Origin: Exiguobacterium acetylicum
Lineage (GTDB): Bacteria > Bacillota > Bacilli > Exiguobacteriales > Exiguobacteriaceae
Direction: 5' to 3'
NCBI RefSeq assembly: GCF_022170825.1
Contig: NZ_CP081878.1
Location: 1,886,001-1,950,000, forward strand
Length of the DNA stretch: 64,000 bases
Shown: piece by piece, positions 61,882-64,000 of the stretch
Position numbering within the stretch: the first letter of the stretch is position 1
Layout of the letters: each line of letters begins with the position of its first letter
Notes under the pieces: generated by a model
The model's database searches: none
The model's input: only the letters and a program-made list of their open reading frames with translations
Told to the model about the DNA's origin: nothing
Made by a program: the position numbers and the translations under genes

Positions 61882-63147
61882 TTAGACCCAACCACGGAAA
61901 CGAGATGCTTCCGCCATCTTCCGGACACCGACCATGTAGGCTGCAAGACGCATATCAACATTTCGCGTCTGTGCTGTCTGATAGACTTGGTTGAATGAGT
62001 TGACGAGAACTTTTTCGAGTTTCTCGTGAACTTCCTCTTCTGTCCAATAGTATCCTTGATTGTTCTGTACCCATTCGAAGTAAGAAACCGTTACGCCACC
62101 ACTCGAAGCTAGAACATCTGGAACGATCAGAATGTCACGTTCAGCGAGAATCTTCGTCGCTTCGTTCGTCGTCGGACCGTTAGCCGCTTCGACGACAATC
62201 GCCGCTTTGATATCATGCGCGTTGTCTTCTGTGATTTGATTCTCGATTGCAGCTGGGACAAGAATATCACATTCGAGCTCAAGCAATTCTTTGTTCGAGA
62301 TCGTATTTTTGAACAGTGTCGTCACTGTTCCAAACGAATCGCGACGGTCGAGAAGATATGGAATGTCAAGTCCGTTCGGATCATGAAGTGCTCCATAAGC
62401 GTCACTGATCGCGATGACCTTTGCACCTAGGTCATACATGAACTTCGATAAGAAACTTCCTGCATTTCCGAATCCTTGAACGACGACACGTGCGCCTTCA
62501 AGCGAAATGCCCTTTTTAGCAGCTGCTTCACGGATCATGATTGCGACACCTTTCGCTGTTGCTGTCTCACGACCATGTGAACCACCTAGAACGAGTGGTT
62601 TACCTGTAATGAATCCTGGCGAGTTAAATTCATCGATTCGACTGTATTCGTCCATCATCCATGCCATGATTTGTGAGTTCGTGAAGACATCAGGAGCTGG
62701 AATATCCTTGGTCGGTCCCACGATCTGACTGATGGCACGAACATACCCACGGCTGAGACGTTCAATTTCACGGAAACTCATCTCACGCGGATCACAAATG
62801 ATTCCGCCTTTCCCGCCGCCATATGGTAAGTCAACGATACCCGCCTTTAAACTCATCCAGACGGATAACGCCTTGACTTCGACTTCCGTCACGTTCGGGT
62901 GGAAACGGATCCCACCTTTCGTTGGTCCAACGGCATCGTTATGTTGCGCACGATATCCTGTGAAGATTTTTGTCGAACCGTCATCCATCCGCACCGGAAT
63001 CCGGACTGTCAACATCCGGAGTGGTTCTTTAAGTAATTCATACATCTCGTCCGGATAACCTAGTTTTCCTAGTGCTTCCTTGACGATTTCTTGTGTCGCT
63101 TCCAGTACGTTCTTGCGGTGATTCGCATGTTGTTGGTCAGTGATCAT
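61882..63147 (-). CDS. gudB: NAD-specific glutamate dehydrogenase
   Basis: The enzyme converts glutamate to 2-oxoglutarate and ammonium. The 421 aa has [20 protein letters not shown], the catalytic Lys region [18 protein letters not shown], and the NAD fold [20 protein letters not shown]. It is the RocG/GudB type. The start used is ATG 63145-63147 after GGGGAGGAAC; a longer reading adds nine residues. Order ypdA-gudB agrees with B. subtilis. Confidence 0.94.
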   Translation of the reverse strand: MITDQQHANHRKNVLEATQEIVKEALGKLGYPDEMYELLKEPLRMLTVRIPVRMDDGSTKIFTGYRAQHNDAVGPTKGGIRFHPNVTEVEVKALSVWMSLKAGIVDLPYGGGKGGIICDPREMSFREIERLSRGYVRAISQIVGPTKDIPAPDVFTNSQIMAWMMDEYSRIDEFNSPGFITGKPLVLGGSHGRETATAKGVAIMIREAAAKKGISLEGARVVVQGFGNAGSFLSKFMYDLGAKVIAISDAYGALHDPNGLDIPYLLDRRDSFGTVTTLFKNTISNKELLELECDILVPAAIENQITEDNAHDIKAAIVVEAANGPTTNEATKILAERDILIVPDVLASSGGVTVSYFEWVQNNQGYYWTEEEVHEKLEKVLVNSFNQVYQTAQTRNVDMRLAAYMVGVRKMAEASRFRGWV

Positions 63148-63281
63148 TCCAACGTTCCTCCCCATAAGTGGCATCCCCTATGCCGTTTCCTTGTTCGGAT
63201 AAAGTATACTCTTTTCTCGAACGTAATGAAAGGGGTTACGCCTATATTTGTAAGCGCTTTCTCACTTCTTTTATTAGGATA

Positions 63282-64000
63282 TTATTGATTCGGCTGTTTT
63301 GTTTGACGATGGCGTTCAATCGCAAGTTCCATGAAATATTCGACCAATTCCGGATATTCGATCCCTACTGCTCGTGCACCGTCCGGGAATAAACTTGTCG
63401 AAGTCATACCAGGTAGTGTATTCGTCTCCAAGATGACGGGATTTCCGGATTTCGGAACGAGGAAATCAGATCGTGAATATCCTGCACAACCGAGCACTTG
63501 ATGTGCTTTAACAGCCCATTCCTGGAGTTTCGCTGTCGTTTCTTCGTTCAGTTCAGCCGGACAAATATGTTCTGAACCTCCGATGGCGTATTTTGACTCG
63601 TAGTCATAAAAAGCGTTCTTCGGAATGATCTCGATGACTGGTAATGCTTTTTCTGCCCCTTTATGACCAACAACTGGAACAGTCACTTCGCGTCCTTTAA
63701 TGAATTGCTCAACAAGCACTGCATCATCTGCTTCAAATGCCTTAGCGATTCCTTCGCGTAACATCGTCTCATCTTGGGCAATCGTCAGTCCATTCGATGA
63801 TCCTTCCTGCGCTGGTTTAACGACACAAGGGAATTGTCCATTCCATTCCGCGATTTTTGCTTCGATATCATCTTGCCGCTCTAACAATACGTCACGCGCG
63901 ATCGTGATCCCTGCTTTATCAAAATGAACTTTTGATCGTGCCTTATCCATCGCAAGTGCTGACGCTAAAACACCTGAACCTGTGTATGGAATATCTGCAA
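63282..64000 (-). CDS. ddl: D-alanine-D-alanine ligase (5' end outside window)
   Basis: Ddl makes the D-Ala-D-Ala dipeptide of peptidoglycan with ATP. Seen, from the edge: IPYTGSGVLASALAMDKA, the ATP-grasp VVKPAQEGSSNGLTIAQDE, EQFIKGREVTVPVV, and the metal-site segment VILETNTLPGMTSTSLFPD. The N-terminal domain lies beyond 64000. It is not in the usual murF pairing within the window. Confidence 0.94.
   Translation of the reverse strand, partial: ADIPYTGSGVLASALAMDKARSKVHFDKAGITIARDVLLERQDDIEAKIAEWNGQFPCVVKPAQEGSSNGLTIAQDETMLREGIAKAFEADDAVLVEQFIKGREVTVPVVGHKGAEKALPVIEIIPKNAFYDYESKYAIGGSEHICPAELNEETTAKLQEWAVKAHQVLGCAGYSRSDFLVPKSGNPVILETNTLPGMTSTSLFPDGARAVGIEYPELVEYFMELAIERHRQTKQPNQ

Overview
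The window is from a low-to-mid GC Gram-positive bacterium, most likely Exiguobacterium. From about 24.4 kb to the end the gene order follows the Bacillus subtilis block dnaD-asnS-aspB-ypmBA-dinG-panDCB-birA-cca-bshA-ypjC-ypjA-qcrCBA-ypiFBA-aro-cheR-ndk-hepT-menG-hepS-hbs-yphFE-gpsA-der-rpsA-cmk-ypfA-prsW-ypdA-gudB. The sporulation genes of that block (spoIVA, sleB, ypeB) are missing, as are trp/his, tyrA and mtrAB. This fits an asporogenous Bacillales relative that makes bacillithiol (bshA, ypdA) and menaquinone. The genus is inferred from gene order, not from a search.

From 1 to about 23.5 kb lies one arm of a tailed-phage prophage, probably a siphovirus, that enters the window in its head genes. 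Read on the minus strand from 16.8 kb down to 1 are cro-like and antirepressor genes, small early genes, a DnaD-type replication protein, an ArpU/RinA-like regulator, a RecU resolvase, a KilAC protein, a 'replication terminator' family protein, then an accessory block (5.3-8.7 kb), and finally terminase small and large subunits, a DUF6148-like protein, portal and a ClpP-like head protease. The lysogeny side (16.9-23.5 kb) holds a CI-like repressor, a short ORF behind a possible LexA box, a lipoprotein, a 310-aa protein, a HEPN-like protein, an ImmR/ImmA-like pair and a tyrosine integrase. A DUF3800 gene lies between the integrase and nth.

The most interesting parts are accessory. They are: a Panacea-domain antitoxin coupled to a four-helix membrane protein (6.9-8.4 kb); a duplicated control segment with 11-bp tandem repeats flanking that block (about 5.45 and 6.7 kb); a set of six related 15-bp operator-like sites around the cro-like gene; a possible SOS-controlled mini-ORF convergent with the repressor; a long nested hairpin locus at 21.08-21.20 kb; a structured region just before the terminase genes; a HEPN-like gene next to an excalibur-domain gene remnant; and a structured panB leader that may be the pan RNA motif.

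The host part is compact and mostly minus-strand, with operons separated by clear intrinsic terminators. It covers DNA repair and replication (nth, dnaD, dinG, hbs), amino-acid and tRNA metabolism (asnS, aspB, gudB, ansA), pantothenate and biotin use, bacillithiol, the cytochrome bc complex, the shikimate pathway, heptaprenyl/menaquinone synthesis, phospholipid precursors, ribosome-linked functions (der, rpsA), c-di-GMP sensing and cell-wall synthesis (ddl). Many CDS starts were moved inward to the best ribosome binding site; these are noted. No tRNA, rRNA, CRISPR array or intact insertion sequence was seen.
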